Below, in pieces: positions 56,959 through 64,000 of a DNA stretch of 64,000 bases. Origin of the DNA: Macrococcus hajekii (GTDB taxonomy: Bacteria; Bacillota; Bacilli; Staphylococcales; Staphylococcaceae). The stretch covers positions 372,001 to 436,000 of the forward strand of contig NZ_SCWE01000001.1 of the NCBI RefSeq assembly GCF_004359505.1. The letters run 5' to 3'. Each line of letters opens with the position of its first letter. The stretch's first letter is position 1. A program made the translations under genes and the position numbers. The notes beneath the pieces were generated by a model. That model ran no database searches. It was not told where the DNA came from and saw only the letters and a program-made list of their open reading frames with translations.

Positions 56959-57038
56959 ACTACTTACCTCCACATGAGTTTTGTTTCACCGCATACTAGT
57001 GTAACATTGAACAAAAAATGAGTAAAAGAAGGGATAAG

Positions 57039-57794
57039 ATGATTGGTAAAAAATATATATTGACAGGTGGCACAGGGGGCCTCGGTCAGTCGCTTGTGAA
57101 TGAGCTTGTTGCAAGGGGAGCAGCAGTACTTGTCCTCGGTCGAAATCATGAACGACTTGAGTCATTGGAACAGCTCTATCCTGATTATGTGACGGTGAAG
57201 GTTCTGGATATGAACGATCAGAGGGCCATTCAACAGTTTACAGCACAACTGAAGGAAAGTTACGACGGCATTATCAATAACGCAGGATTCGGTTATTTTA
57301 AGTCTCTTGCCGATCATTCAGATGAAGAGCTCATACAGATGATGAATGTTAATTTCACTCATACGGCATTGCTGATGAAAAATGTAATACCCCATCTTAG
57401 AAGTGGTGCCTCAATTATCAATATCAGTTCTCAGTCTGCCCGTGTGACTACACCGTATGGTGCTGTGTATGCCGCTTCTAAAGCAGCCCTGCTCAGCCTG
57501 ACTAATTCAATCAGACTTGAGCATCCAGAATTCCACGTTATGTCTGTTAATACAGGTCCCATTGCAACGGACTTCTTTAAACATGCTGATCAAAGCGGAT
57601 ATTATGCACAGGCGACAGCAAAAATCCAGCTGGACCGTTTTGTACTGGCCAGCCAGATTATTGAGGGACTACTGCAGAAAAAGCTGGAAGTCAATAGTCC
57701 AGGCTGGATGCACTATGGCCTGACACTCTATCAGCTGGCACCTCGACAGATTGAAAAACTGCTTAAACCATTTTTTCTCTCTAAACATCGCTGA
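57039..57794 (+). CDS. Short-chain dehydrogenase/reductase (YqjQ-like)
   Basis: Classical SDR of 251 residues. TGGTGGLGQSL is the nucleotide loop, IINNAGFGYF the NAG motif, NISSQSARVTTPYGAVYAASKAALL gives catalytic Ser, Tyr and Lys. Arg after the glycine loop (GRNHERL) suggests NADP. Substrate unknown. AGAAGGGA precedes ATG 57039. Its end overlaps the convergent hydrolase gene by 14 bases. Confidence 0.88.
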   Translation: MIGKKYILTGGTGGLGQSLVNELVARGAAVLVLGRNHERLESLEQLYPDYVTVKVLDMNDQRAIQQFTAQLKESYDGIINNAGFGYFKSLADHSDEELIQMMNVNFTHTALLMKNVIPHLRSGASIINISSQSARVTTPYGAVYAASKAALLSLTNSIRLEHPEFHVMSVNTGPIATDFFKHADQSGYYAQATAKIQLDRFVLASQIIEGLLQKKLEVNSPGWMHYGLTLYQLAPRQIEKLLKPFFLSKHR

Positions 57795-58716
57795 CAGGGG
57801 GCAGCAATTTAAATTCAGTCAGAAATTGCTTAACTTTTTTACGGTAACTGACAGGATTGACATTATAGCTGGAAGCATGTCCGCCGTACTCGGGATACCA
57901 TTTTCTTTTAGGTCCCTGTTTTTTGTTGTAGAGATCAACGGAATGCGTGTAAGGAATAAAGCTATCCGGTTTAGAATGAATGAACAGAACAGGCTGCTCA
58001 ATGTTGTGGACGACTTTTATAGGTGACACAGCGTACAGCGAAAATCGTGAGCGAAGTCTCAGGAATATATTGATGAATTTCAGCAGAAAACCTGAGCCTA
58101 TTTGCAGTTTCTGTCCGATGATATGGGTCAGCACACGCTCGAATGATGAAAACGAACAGTCAGAGATATAAAATTCAGCTTCATTGGCCAGTTCGCCTGC
58201 ATATAAAAGCATAGTAGCTGCACCCATCGATTCCCCATGTACACCGAACTTAAGATCGAAGCCATATGTTTCTCTCATGTAGCTGATGACTGATTCAAGG
58301 TCATGCTTTTCAAAATAACCATAAGTCGAAAATTTGCCTCCACTTGAGCCATGTCTTCGATGGTCAAATATCACCCCGTTATAGCCAAGTTCAAGAAAAA
58401 GGTTTAAATATTTAATCGAAGTAATGCTATTTTCAGTGACCCCATGACAGAAAATCATCCAGTGATTATGTGGATACTTTTTAATCATTTCAGCATTGAT
58501 ATGGTAGCCGTTTATAGATAAGATTGTGGCTTTTTTAGGGTTAAGAGATTGATAAGCTTTTTCATCAAGACGTTTTGCCTTGATTTCACGACGTCTGATA
58601 ACATCAACATCCCGCATTTTAAAATTCAGAATATAATTGCTGCCGACTGCACCAGAAGCAGTCAATGCAAGCGTGATAACTGCCGAACTAAAGACAGCGA
58701 TACCTCTCAGTTTCAT
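57781..58716 (-). CDS. Alpha/beta hydrolase with N-terminal membrane anchor
   Basis: Protein of 311 residues. An N-terminal hydrophobic segment (about 7-27) acts as signal or anchor. The alpha/beta hydrolase core has the oxyanion region FCHGVTENS, FDHRRHGSSGG, nucleophile elbow GVHGESMGAAT (Ser), an Asp in SKPDSFIPY and final His in YGGHASSY. Probably an extracellular esterase-like enzyme. It overlaps the aldo-keto reductase gene by four bases. Confidence 0.87.
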   Translation of the reverse strand: MKLRGIAVFSSAVITLALTASGAVGSNYILNFKMRDVDVIRRREIKAKRLDEKAYQSLNPKKATILSINGYHINAEMIKKYPHNHWMIFCHGVTENSITSIKYLNLFLELGYNGVIFDHRRHGSSGGKFSTYGYFEKHDLESVISYMRETYGFDLKFGVHGESMGAATMLLYAGELANEAEFYISDCSFSSFERVLTHIIGQKLQIGSGFLLKFINIFLRLRSRFSLYAVSPIKVVHNIEQPVLFIHSKPDSFIPYTHSVDLYNKKQGPKRKWYPEYGGHASSYNVNPVSYRKKVKQFLTEFKLLPPVSDV

Positions 58717-59600
58717 AGGTGCTGCTCATATTGAAGATTTTGGAAACGCTCGCGGCTATGGGTATGATAGTCAACCTGCTCATAGTACTGAACATTTGTA
58801 GTGAGCTGATCTACTGAACTTGCGCCTGCTACGATGCTTGCGACAGGCTGGGAGAGTAAATAATTCATTGTACTGACCGTCAGAGGTTCATCTACATTTG
58901 ACAGGGTCTGCGTCAGTTCTTCTTTAGAGTAATCAAACACGCCTTCTTCAAACTTACGAGCGATGATAGACTGAGACTGATCAGTCAACAAACCTTTCAT
59001 AACAGGACCACGTGCCAGAACTTTGACATCCCGTGCTGCAATTTCGTCGAGGAGCATCTCAGGTCTGTTATCCAGTAGATTGAACTGCATCATAATAACG
59101 TCTATATCGCTATGATCAAGATATTCACGGATTACATTAGGACGTATAGAACTGATACCATAGGCTCTGATCAGACCATCCTGCTTAAGAATATTAAATG
59201 CATCAAGAGTTTCTTCCATATTGTCTTCTATTGTACCGCCGTGCAGCATATAGAGGTCGAGATAATCAGTACCTAAACGGTGCAAAGAGTCCTTGATGCC
59301 GTGCAATATATGTTCGCGTGACGGATTCCATTTAACTTCATCCGATTGTTGCGAGAATTCGTTGCCGACTTTAGAGCCGAGCACAATATCCTGACGATGT
59401 CCATTTTCCTTGAAGAAACGACCGAGCAATTTTTCATTATCGCCTTTATTATAGAGATCGGCTGTATCAAAATAAGTAATCTCTGAATCCAGTGCCTGCT
59501 TTAAAATACTCTGAGCCTCATGATAGTCTGTCGGCAGGTTCATACAGCCAAGCCCGAGTTCTGAAAATTTAAGTCCGCTTTTTGTTGTACGATAATTCAC
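58713..59600 (-). CDS. Aldo/keto reductase
   Basis: NADPH-dependent reductase of 295 residues, TIM barrel. The catalytic tetrad is seen in FDTADLYNKGDNEKLLG (Asp, Tyr), VLGSKVG (Lys) and YLDLYMLHGG (His). KVLARGPVMKGLL and the C-terminal ASIVAGASSVDQLTTN contact the cofactor. Substrate unknown. First gene of a two-gene unit with the hydrolase. Confidence 0.9.
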   Translation of the reverse strand: MNYRTTKSGLKFSELGLGCMNLPTDYHEAQSILKQALDSEITYFDTADLYNKGDNEKLLGRFFKENGHRQDIVLGSKVGNEFSQQSDEVKWNPSREHILHGIKDSLHRLGTDYLDLYMLHGGTIEDNMEETLDAFNILKQDGLIRAYGISSIRPNVIREYLDHSDIDVIMMQFNLLDNRPEMLLDEIAARDVKVLARGPVMKGLLTDQSQSIIARKFEEGVFDYSKEELTQTLSNVDEPLTVSTMNYLLSQPVASIVAGASSVDQLTTNVQYYEQVDYHTHSRERFQNLQYEQHL

Positions 59601-59662
59601 ATGATTCCCTCCTAATGGTATATTAATATTAGTTTAACATGGACGGAAAAGAGGTCAAAATA

Positions 59663-60205
59663 ATGTTATTTGAAGAAAAGACACTATCTGTAGAAGAGAT
59701 ATATAATGGACGCATGCTCAAACTTGAAAAACAGACAGTTGAACTGCCTGATGGTAGACAGACGACTCGAGAAGTAGTGAAGCATCCAGGTGCGGTCGCA
59801 GTCATGGCAGTCAAGGAAAATAAAGTACTGCTGCTAAAGCAATTTCGTAAGGCGATGGATGAAGTGCTGATAGAAGTGCCTGCCGGCAAAGTAGAACCAG
59901 GTGAAGATCGAATCAAGACAGCAGGGCGTGAACTGATTGAAGAGACCGGTCTTGAGGCAGGACAGCTTGAACATCTGTATGATTTTTATGTGTCACCCGG
60001 TTTTTGCGATGAACTCATATCCTTATACAGAGCAGATGATTTAAAGGAATCATCGCAGTATGAGGCTGATGCAGATGAATTTATAGAACTGTTCTGGCTG
60101 CCGTTTGATGAAATACCTCGTCTTCTATCATCGGGCGAGGTCAGAGATGCTAAAACAATCCTTTCTTTACAGTGGTTGCTCCTTAATTATAATAATTCTA
60201 AATAA
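59663..60205 (+). CDS. nudF: NUDIX hydrolase, ADP-ribose pyrophosphatase
   Basis: Splits ADP-ribose into AMP and ribose-5-phosphate; 180 residues. Nudix box: GKVEPGEDRIKTAGRELIEE then TGLEAG, with PAGKVEPGE typical of ADP-ribose pyrophosphatases. AAGAGGTC precedes ATG 59663. It lies upstream of fur, as in staphylococci and bacilli. Confidence 0.93.
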   Translation: MLFEEKTLSVEEIYNGRMLKLEKQTVELPDGRQTTREVVKHPGAVAVMAVKENKVLLLKQFRKAMDEVLIEVPAGKVEPGEDRIKTAGRELIEETGLEAGQLEHLYDFYVSPGFCDELISLYRADDLKESSQYEADADEFIELFWLPFDEIPRLLSSGEVRDAKTILSLQWLLLNYNNSK

Positions 60206-60282
60206 ATAAAGATGAGAGTTGCAAATCAGGTGGATTATTGCTATTTTATTAATATAAATTGCCCGTCAGGAGTAGGTGAACT

Positions 60283-60720
60283 ATGCAGGAAAGAATAGAT
60301 AGAATTAAAGACCAGCTTCATGCTGCTTCTTATAAATTGACACCTCAACGTGAATCAACTGTTCGGGTCTTACTGGAAAATGAAGCGGACCATCTGAGTG
60401 CAGAGGAAGTATTTCTTAAAGTAAGGGAGCGCTCTCCTGAGATCGGTCTGGCAACAGTCTATAGAACACTGGAACTGCTTGCTGAGCTAAAAGTAGTCGA
60501 TAAAATAAATTTTGGAGACGGCGTTGCGAGATTTGATTTAAGAAAAGAAGGTGCAGAGCATTTCCATCATCATCTGGTCTGTATAGAATGTGGAGCAGTG
60601 GATGAGATTGAAGAGGACTTGCTCGGAGAAGTTGAAAAGAAAGTAGAACGAGATTATCAATTTAAAATTATGGATCATCGTCTGACATTTCATGGTATCT
60701 GCCATCGCTGTCAAAAATAA
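60283..60720 (+). CDS. fur: Ferric uptake regulator Fur
   Basis: Iron-responsive repressor of 145 residues. KLTPQRESTVRVLLE and IGLATVYRTLELL form the winged helix; HFHHHLVCIECGAVDEIEED carries regulatory metal ligands and the first Cys pair, CHRC the second. The position between nudF and xerD is that of Fur in staphylococci. Zur is the paralogue at 8455. Confidence 0.93.
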   Translation: MQERIDRIKDQLHAASYKLTPQRESTVRVLLENEADHLSAEEVFLKVRERSPEIGLATVYRTLELLAELKVVDKINFGDGVARFDLRKEGAEHFHHHLVCIECGAVDEIEEDLLGEVEKKVERDYQFKIMDHRLTFHGICHRCQK

Positions 60721-60743
60721 CCGCAATGGATTTGCGGTTTTTT
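60719..60743 (+). terminator. fur terminator
   Basis: AACCGCAA, loop, TTTGCGGTTTTTT; overlaps the stop codon. Confidence 0.85.
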
Positions 60744-60789
60744 ATATGATTATAAAAAGATTATGGTAAACTTGTGAAGAGGTGAAGAA

Positions 60790-61677
60790 ATGCAGGATAT
60801 TGTTGAAGAATTTTTACATTTTATTACCATTGAAAAAGGGTTGAGCGATAATACGGTTGCAGCTTATAGAAGAGACTTAACCGGTTATGTTCAGTTTCTG
60901 AATAAAGAGAAAATTGGTCATATTGATAATATTGATCGCATGATAATCAGTCTTTATTTAAGCGAGCTGAAAGAACAGAATAAGTCACAGAAAACCATTG
61001 CCAGACAGACTGCATCCATTCGGGGATTTCATCAATTTGCTCTGCGGGAAAAGTATGCAGTAAAAGATCCAAGCGTCATGGTGGAACCACCAAAGGTAGC
61101 ACAGCATTTACCTGCGGTTCTCAGCATTCAGGAAGTGGATCAGTTTCTGGAGTCGCCTGATACTTCAAAATTATTCGGTAAACGCGATCAGGCTATGCTT
61201 GAGCTTCTTTATGCGACGGGTATGCGGGTCAGTGAACTCATCAATCTGGATGTAGATGACATCAATTTAATCATGGGTTATGTGCGAGTATTTGGTAAGG
61301 GTAATAAAGAGCGGATTATTCCGCTCGGAACTCAGTCAATGGAAGTACTGGCCCGGTATCTTGAACATACGAGACCACGTATGCTGAAAAAAGATGTCAC
61401 GGATAGTCTCTTCGTCAACTTTCACGGTAGAAGAATGACACGACAAGGATTCTGGAAAATTATTAAGCAGTTAAAAGATGCAGCAGGTATCAAGAAGAAG
61501 TTGACACCTCATACACTTAGACATTCATTTGCGACGCATCTGCTGGAAAATGGCGCTGATCTACGTGCTGTCCAGGAAATGCTTGGACATGCTGATATCA
61601 GTACAACTCAGCTGTACACACATATATCGAAAAAACAGATTCGTGATGTCTATAAAAAGACTCATCCGAGAGCTTAG
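60790..61677 (+). CDS. xerD: Site-specific tyrosine recombinase XerD
   Basis: Resolves chromosome dimers at dif with XerC; 295 residues. N-terminal SAM-like domain (1-85), catalytic domain with Arg in ATGMRVSELI, Lys in FGKGNKERIIPLG, HTLRHSFATHLLENGAD (His-x-x-Arg) and LGHADISTTQLYTHI (His and Tyr nucleophile). GAAGAGGTG upstream. Followed by a 28-residue peptide gene. Confidence 0.95.
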   Translation: MQDIVEEFLHFITIEKGLSDNTVAAYRRDLTGYVQFLNKEKIGHIDNIDRMIISLYLSELKEQNKSQKTIARQTASIRGFHQFALREKYAVKDPSVMVEPPKVAQHLPAVLSIQEVDQFLESPDTSKLFGKRDQAMLELLYATGMRVSELINLDVDDINLIMGYVRVFGKGNKERIIPLGTQSMEVLARYLEHTRPRMLKKDVTDSLFVNFHGRRMTRQGFWKIIKQLKDAAGIKKKLTPHTLRHSFATHLLENGADLRAVQEMLGHADISTTQLYTHISKKQIRDVYKKTHPRA

Positions 61678-61686
61678 GAGGATAAG

Positions 61687-61773
61687 ATGAAGAATAAATA
61701 CATGACACTAGCTGCGCTCGTTATCATTGCCCTTGTCTGGGGCATCGTCTACTGGACGTTTATTGTGCATTGA
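61687..61773 (+). CDS. 28-residue single-pass membrane peptide
   Basis: ATG nine bases behind a perfect AGGAGG, 28 codons, TGA. Sequence: MKNKYMTLA then a hydrophobic helix (about 7-26) with two Trp, ending FIVH. It begins 10 bases after xerD, so it is probably in the same transcript. Its 3' two-thirds lie antisense to the end of the DUF309 gene. I do not recognise the family. The strong RBS argues that it is translated. Confidence 0.6.
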   Translation: MKNKYMTLAALVIIALVWGIVYWTFIVH

Positions 61774-62229
61774 TTGCAGTCTTGTCTGAATAACCGGCTG
61801 CCGGTCGCGAGTCATATGGTAATGAAGCCAGTCATTATTTGCATTGTATCGTACTTCGAAATCTGGATATTTGGAATGGATAGCAAGCAGCATGTCATCA
61901 GTGAGTGGCAATGTCAGCGGTTTATAATCACGGTCTGGATCGATTTGTGTCAGTAAATCCATAATGGATGGTTTAAGACCGATCGAGCGGAATGCTGCTT
62001 GATGCTGAGTGAGGATGCCTACCGCTTTTCTAAGGCAGGTGGCAGCGCCGCGGTGGTTGTTTCTTCTTTGGTGATACTGACTTGTTGCGAGTAGAACCAG
62101 TCCGACTTCAATATCTGATTTGCTATGATGGCGTTTAGATTTCCAGGCTTCTTCCATCACTTCGTGACACTCAAAATAATGACGCTCGTGCATAAAATAA
62201 TAATAATAATCTATTAGTGCATTTAACAT
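61708..62229 (-). CDS. DUF309 family protein
   Basis: Protein of 173 residues. The N-terminal helical domain (5-75) has the DUF309 signature YFECHEVMEEAWK and GLVLLATSQYHQRRNNHRGA, resembling a metal-dependent fold with conserved His/Glu. The rest is polar and ends in a charged tail (DDAPDKGNDNERS) that lies opposite the 28-residue peptide gene. Found beside scpA in many Bacilli. Function unknown. Confidence 0.82.
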   Translation of the reverse strand: MLNALIDYYYYFMHERHYFECHEVMEEAWKSKRHHSKSDIEVGLVLLATSQYHQRRNNHRGAATCLRKAVGILTQHQAAFRSIGLKPSIMDLLTQIDPDRDYKPLTLPLTDDMLLAIHSKYPDFEVRYNANNDWLHYHMTRDRQPVIQTRLQSMHNKRPVDDAPDKGNDNERS

Positions 62230-62256
62230 TAGAACACTCCCATGAAAGGATTTTAT

Positions 62257-62958
62257 ATGTATGAAGTGAAGCTCGATGCATTTGAAGGACCACTAGATCT
62301 CCTTTTGCATCTTATCAAAAAACTAGAAATCGATATTTACGATATTTCAATGAAGACACTTACAGGACAGTATCTCCATTATATCAATTCAATGTCAAAC
62401 TGGGACATCAATATACAAGGGGAATATCTTGTCATGGCAAGTGAACTGCTGCGCATTAAAAGCAAAATGCTGCTGCCGGCAAGTCATGATACAGTTGAAG
62501 ATCCGCGTGAAGAACTTGTCACGCAATTGATTGAATATCAGAACTATAAGTACTATGCGATGATGCTTAAAGAAAAGCAGGACGAATCAAAGCATATCTT
62601 CATCAAAGCACCGGATGATCTGTCACATTTTGAACAAGCTGAAGAAAGTGAACTGGTGATGAATATTACGGATCTTATTGCAGCATATGAAAAGGCAAAG
62701 AATAGACGAAAACGAGTCGCACCGGTTAAAGTAACGGTTAATCGCGAACAATACACGATTCAGCAGGCAACTGATGTGATTAATCAACGCCTCAGCCAGA
62801 CTGAGGAAATCAGTTTCAGTGAATTCTTCACTTTCTCAGAAAGCAGGCATCAACTTGTCACATTATTTATGGCTATACTTGAAATGATGAAAAATCAAAT
62901 AATAAAAGTTGAGCAGACTCAACTTTTCGGAGAGATTCTGATCAGGAAGGGTGCATAA
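62257..62958 (+). CDS. scpA: Segregation and condensation protein A
   Basis: Kleisin subunit of the SMC-ScpAB condensin, 233 residues. N-terminal domain FEGPLDLLLHLIKKLEIDIYDI binds the SMC neck, MASELLRIKSKMLLP follows; the C-terminal winged helix (FFTFSESRHQLVTLFMAILEMMKNQIIKV) binds the SMC head. AAAGGAT precedes ATG 62257; an earlier ATG lies on that RBS. Coupled to scpB. Confidence 0.95.
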   Translation: MYEVKLDAFEGPLDLLLHLIKKLEIDIYDISMKTLTGQYLHYINSMSNWDINIQGEYLVMASELLRIKSKMLLPASHDTVEDPREELVTQLIEYQNYKYYAMMLKEKQDESKHIFIKAPDDLSHFEQAEESELVMNITDLIAAYEKAKNRRKRVAPVKVTVNREQYTIQQATDVINQRLSQTEEISFSEFFTFSESRHQLVTLFMAILEMMKNQIIKVEQTQLFGEILIRKGA

Positions 62959-62959
62959 T

Positions 62960-63496
62960 ATGGCAGATAAATTAAATATATTGACTGCACTTCTCTATGC
63001 AGCAGGCGACGAAGGGATTGCGAGTGAAAAAGTTGAAAGTTTACTTGAAATCAACCATGATGATGTTGAACCTCTTCTAAATCAATTTGACTCAGACGTT
63101 TTTCGCATCAAAAGATACGGAACAAAAATATTCCTTGAATTGAAGCCTGTATACAATCCATATATTGAAGCACTCGTTATACAGCAGACGGAGCGAAAGC
63201 TCACTCAAGCATCGCTGGAGACACTGGCTATTATCGCCTATAACCAGCCCGTTTCCAGAAGTGATATCGAAATGATGAGAGGGGTTAATTCAGATGGGCC
63301 AGTTCGAACGCTTATCGAAAGAGGACTGGTTACAGTTGAAACAGCAGAAGCGAGAAGTCAGCAGCTGTATACGACGGACTATTTCCTGCAGCTTTTCGGA
63401 CTAACATCTCTGGATGAACTACCAGAAGATAGTACAAGCGACACGAAAGAAGAGATGGATTTATTCTTTCAATCACTCAATAACAAAGGAGAATAA
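62960..63496 (+). CDS. scpB: Segregation and condensation protein B
   Basis: Winged-helix partner of ScpA, 178 residues, dimerising on the kleisin. KLNILTALLYAAGDEGI, then LETLAIIAYNQPVSRSDIE and RGVNSDGPVRTLIERGLV-type motif (seen as MRGVNSDGPVRTLIERGL) and YTTDYFLQLFGLTSLDELP. AGGAAGG lies before ATG 62960, which follows the scpA stop by one base. Confidence 0.95.
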   Translation: MADKLNILTALLYAAGDEGIASEKVESLLEINHDDVEPLLNQFDSDVFRIKRYGTKIFLELKPVYNPYIEALVIQQTERKLTQASLETLAIIAYNQPVSRSDIEMMRGVNSDGPVRTLIERGLVTVETAEARSQQLYTTDYFLQLFGLTSLDELPEDSTSDTKEEMDLFFQSLNNKGE

Positions 63497-63497
63497 C

Positions 63498-64000
63498 ATG
63501 GCAGAACAACTGGATAGATTACAGAAAGTAATTGCAAGAAGCGGTGTAACATCAAGACGTAAGGCAGAAGGTTTAATTGAAGAAGGACGAGTAACAGTCA
63601 ATGGGGAGGTCGTTAAGACACTTGGTACTAAGGTCAGACCTTCTGACCGTATTGAAGTAGAAGGGATTCCTCTTGAAAATCCGGATAAAGTATATATTCT
63701 CTTTCATAAACCGACTAAAGTCATCACGAGTGTTTCAGATGATAAAGGCAGAACTGTGGTTACAGATTACTTCCCTCAATTAAAGGAACGTATTTTTCCG
63801 GTTGGTCGTCTGGACTACGAGACATCTGGTCTTCTTCTGCTGACGAATGACGGAGAATTTGCGAATCAGATGACTCATCCTCGCTATAAAATCAAGAAAA
63901 AATATGTTGCCAAGCTGAAAGGTTATTTGCTGCGTGAAGAAGTCAAGCAGCTGGAGAAAGGGATTATGCTTGACGATGGTAAAACAGCACCTGCGCAAGT
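63498..64000 (+). CDS. rluB: Pseudouridine synthase RluB (partial, runs off the window)
   Basis: The first 167 codons are present. N-terminal S4 domain (LQKVIARSGVTSRRKAEGLI), then the RsuA-type catalytic domain with Asp in VGRLDYETSGLLLLTNDG. The RluB group modifies U2605 region of 23S rRNA. AAAGGAG precedes ATG 63498, two bases after scpB; scpA-scpB-rluB is the usual Firmicutes order. The 3' end lies beyond the window. Confidence 0.93.
   Translation, partial: MAEQLDRLQKVIARSGVTSRRKAEGLIEEGRVTVNGEVVKTLGTKVRPSDRIEVEGIPLENPDKVYILFHKPTKVITSVSDDKGRTVVTDYFPQLKERIFPVGRLDYETSGLLLLTNDGEFANQMTHPRYKIKKKYVAKLKGYLLREEVKQLEKGIMLDDGKTAPAQ

Noticed and set aside
1-64000. CRISPR arrays, prophage, insertion sequences, rRNA or tRNA genes
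   Set aside because: No regular repeat-spacer pattern, transposase, integrase of phage type, or cloverleaf-like sequence was noticed; xerD is the housekeeping recombinase.

Overview
The window is ordinary chromosomal backbone of a low-GC Gram-positive of the order Bacillales, and it reads best as Staphylococcaceae close to Macrococcus. The proteins resemble staphylococcal ones throughout (SigA, Nfo, PstB, comG genes, gcvPA/gcvPB, LipM, ScpA/ScpB). The gene order, however, keeps several Bacillus-type linkages that I recall from Bacillus subtilis: sodA-pbp-pst, yqgQ-glcK, DUF2759-hydrolase-DUF2626-comG, recN-spo0A-gdpD-DUF2627-bcd, and gnd/zwf/rnz. Genus assignment is inference; no rRNA or tRNA gene was seen. 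No prophage, insertion sequence or CRISPR array was found.

Layout. 1-9 kb: end of a probable dnaG, the primary sigma factor sigA, cytochrome cccA, trmK, a Nif3-family gene, ispH (minus), a DEAD-box helicase, endonuclease IV, and a zinc-type ABC importer with its Fur-family regulator. 9-12 kb: minus-strand HAD hydrolase, ispG and DUF1189, then sodA. 12-18 kb: a class B penicillin-binding protein and the phosphate (pst-phoU) locus, which carries a large internal deletion, then rpmG. 18-22.7 kb: folate cyclo-ligase, rhomboid protease, glucokinase and small conserved genes. 22.8-27 kb: the complete seven-gene comG pseudopilus operon and aroK. 27-36 kb: glycine cleavage genes, lipM, an Xaa-Pro peptidase, efp, accB-accC. 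36-45.4 kb: Asp23-family gene, nusB-xseA-xseB-ispA, dxs-tlyA, argR-recN-spo0A-gdpD. 45-64 kb: leucine dehydrogenase, bacilliredoxin, exporter, M20 peptidase, the pentose phosphate genes gnd and zwf, RNase Z, proC, several oxidoreductases, nudF, fur, xerD, scpA-scpB and the start of rluB.

How genes work together. Lipoate made through LipM serves glycine cleavage (the H protein is not here). Dxs, IspG, IspH and IspA are four steps of isoprenoid synthesis spread over the window. Zwf and Gnd give NADPH. ScpA/ScpB and XerD act in chromosome segregation. ComGA-GG build the DNA-uptake pseudopilus.

Most notable points. (1) A clear Spo0A orthologue sits directly behind recN, with the intervening sporulation gene spoIVB missing, in what looks like a non-sporulating lineage. 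(2) pstC is fused out of frame to a 5'-truncated pstB and pstA is missing, although an apparently intact PhoP box array precedes pstS. (3) A 32-residue membrane miniprotein beside the M20 peptidase gene fits Prli42, the stressosome anchor. (4) Small membrane-protein genes recur singly on the minus strand, facing shared hairpin terminators.
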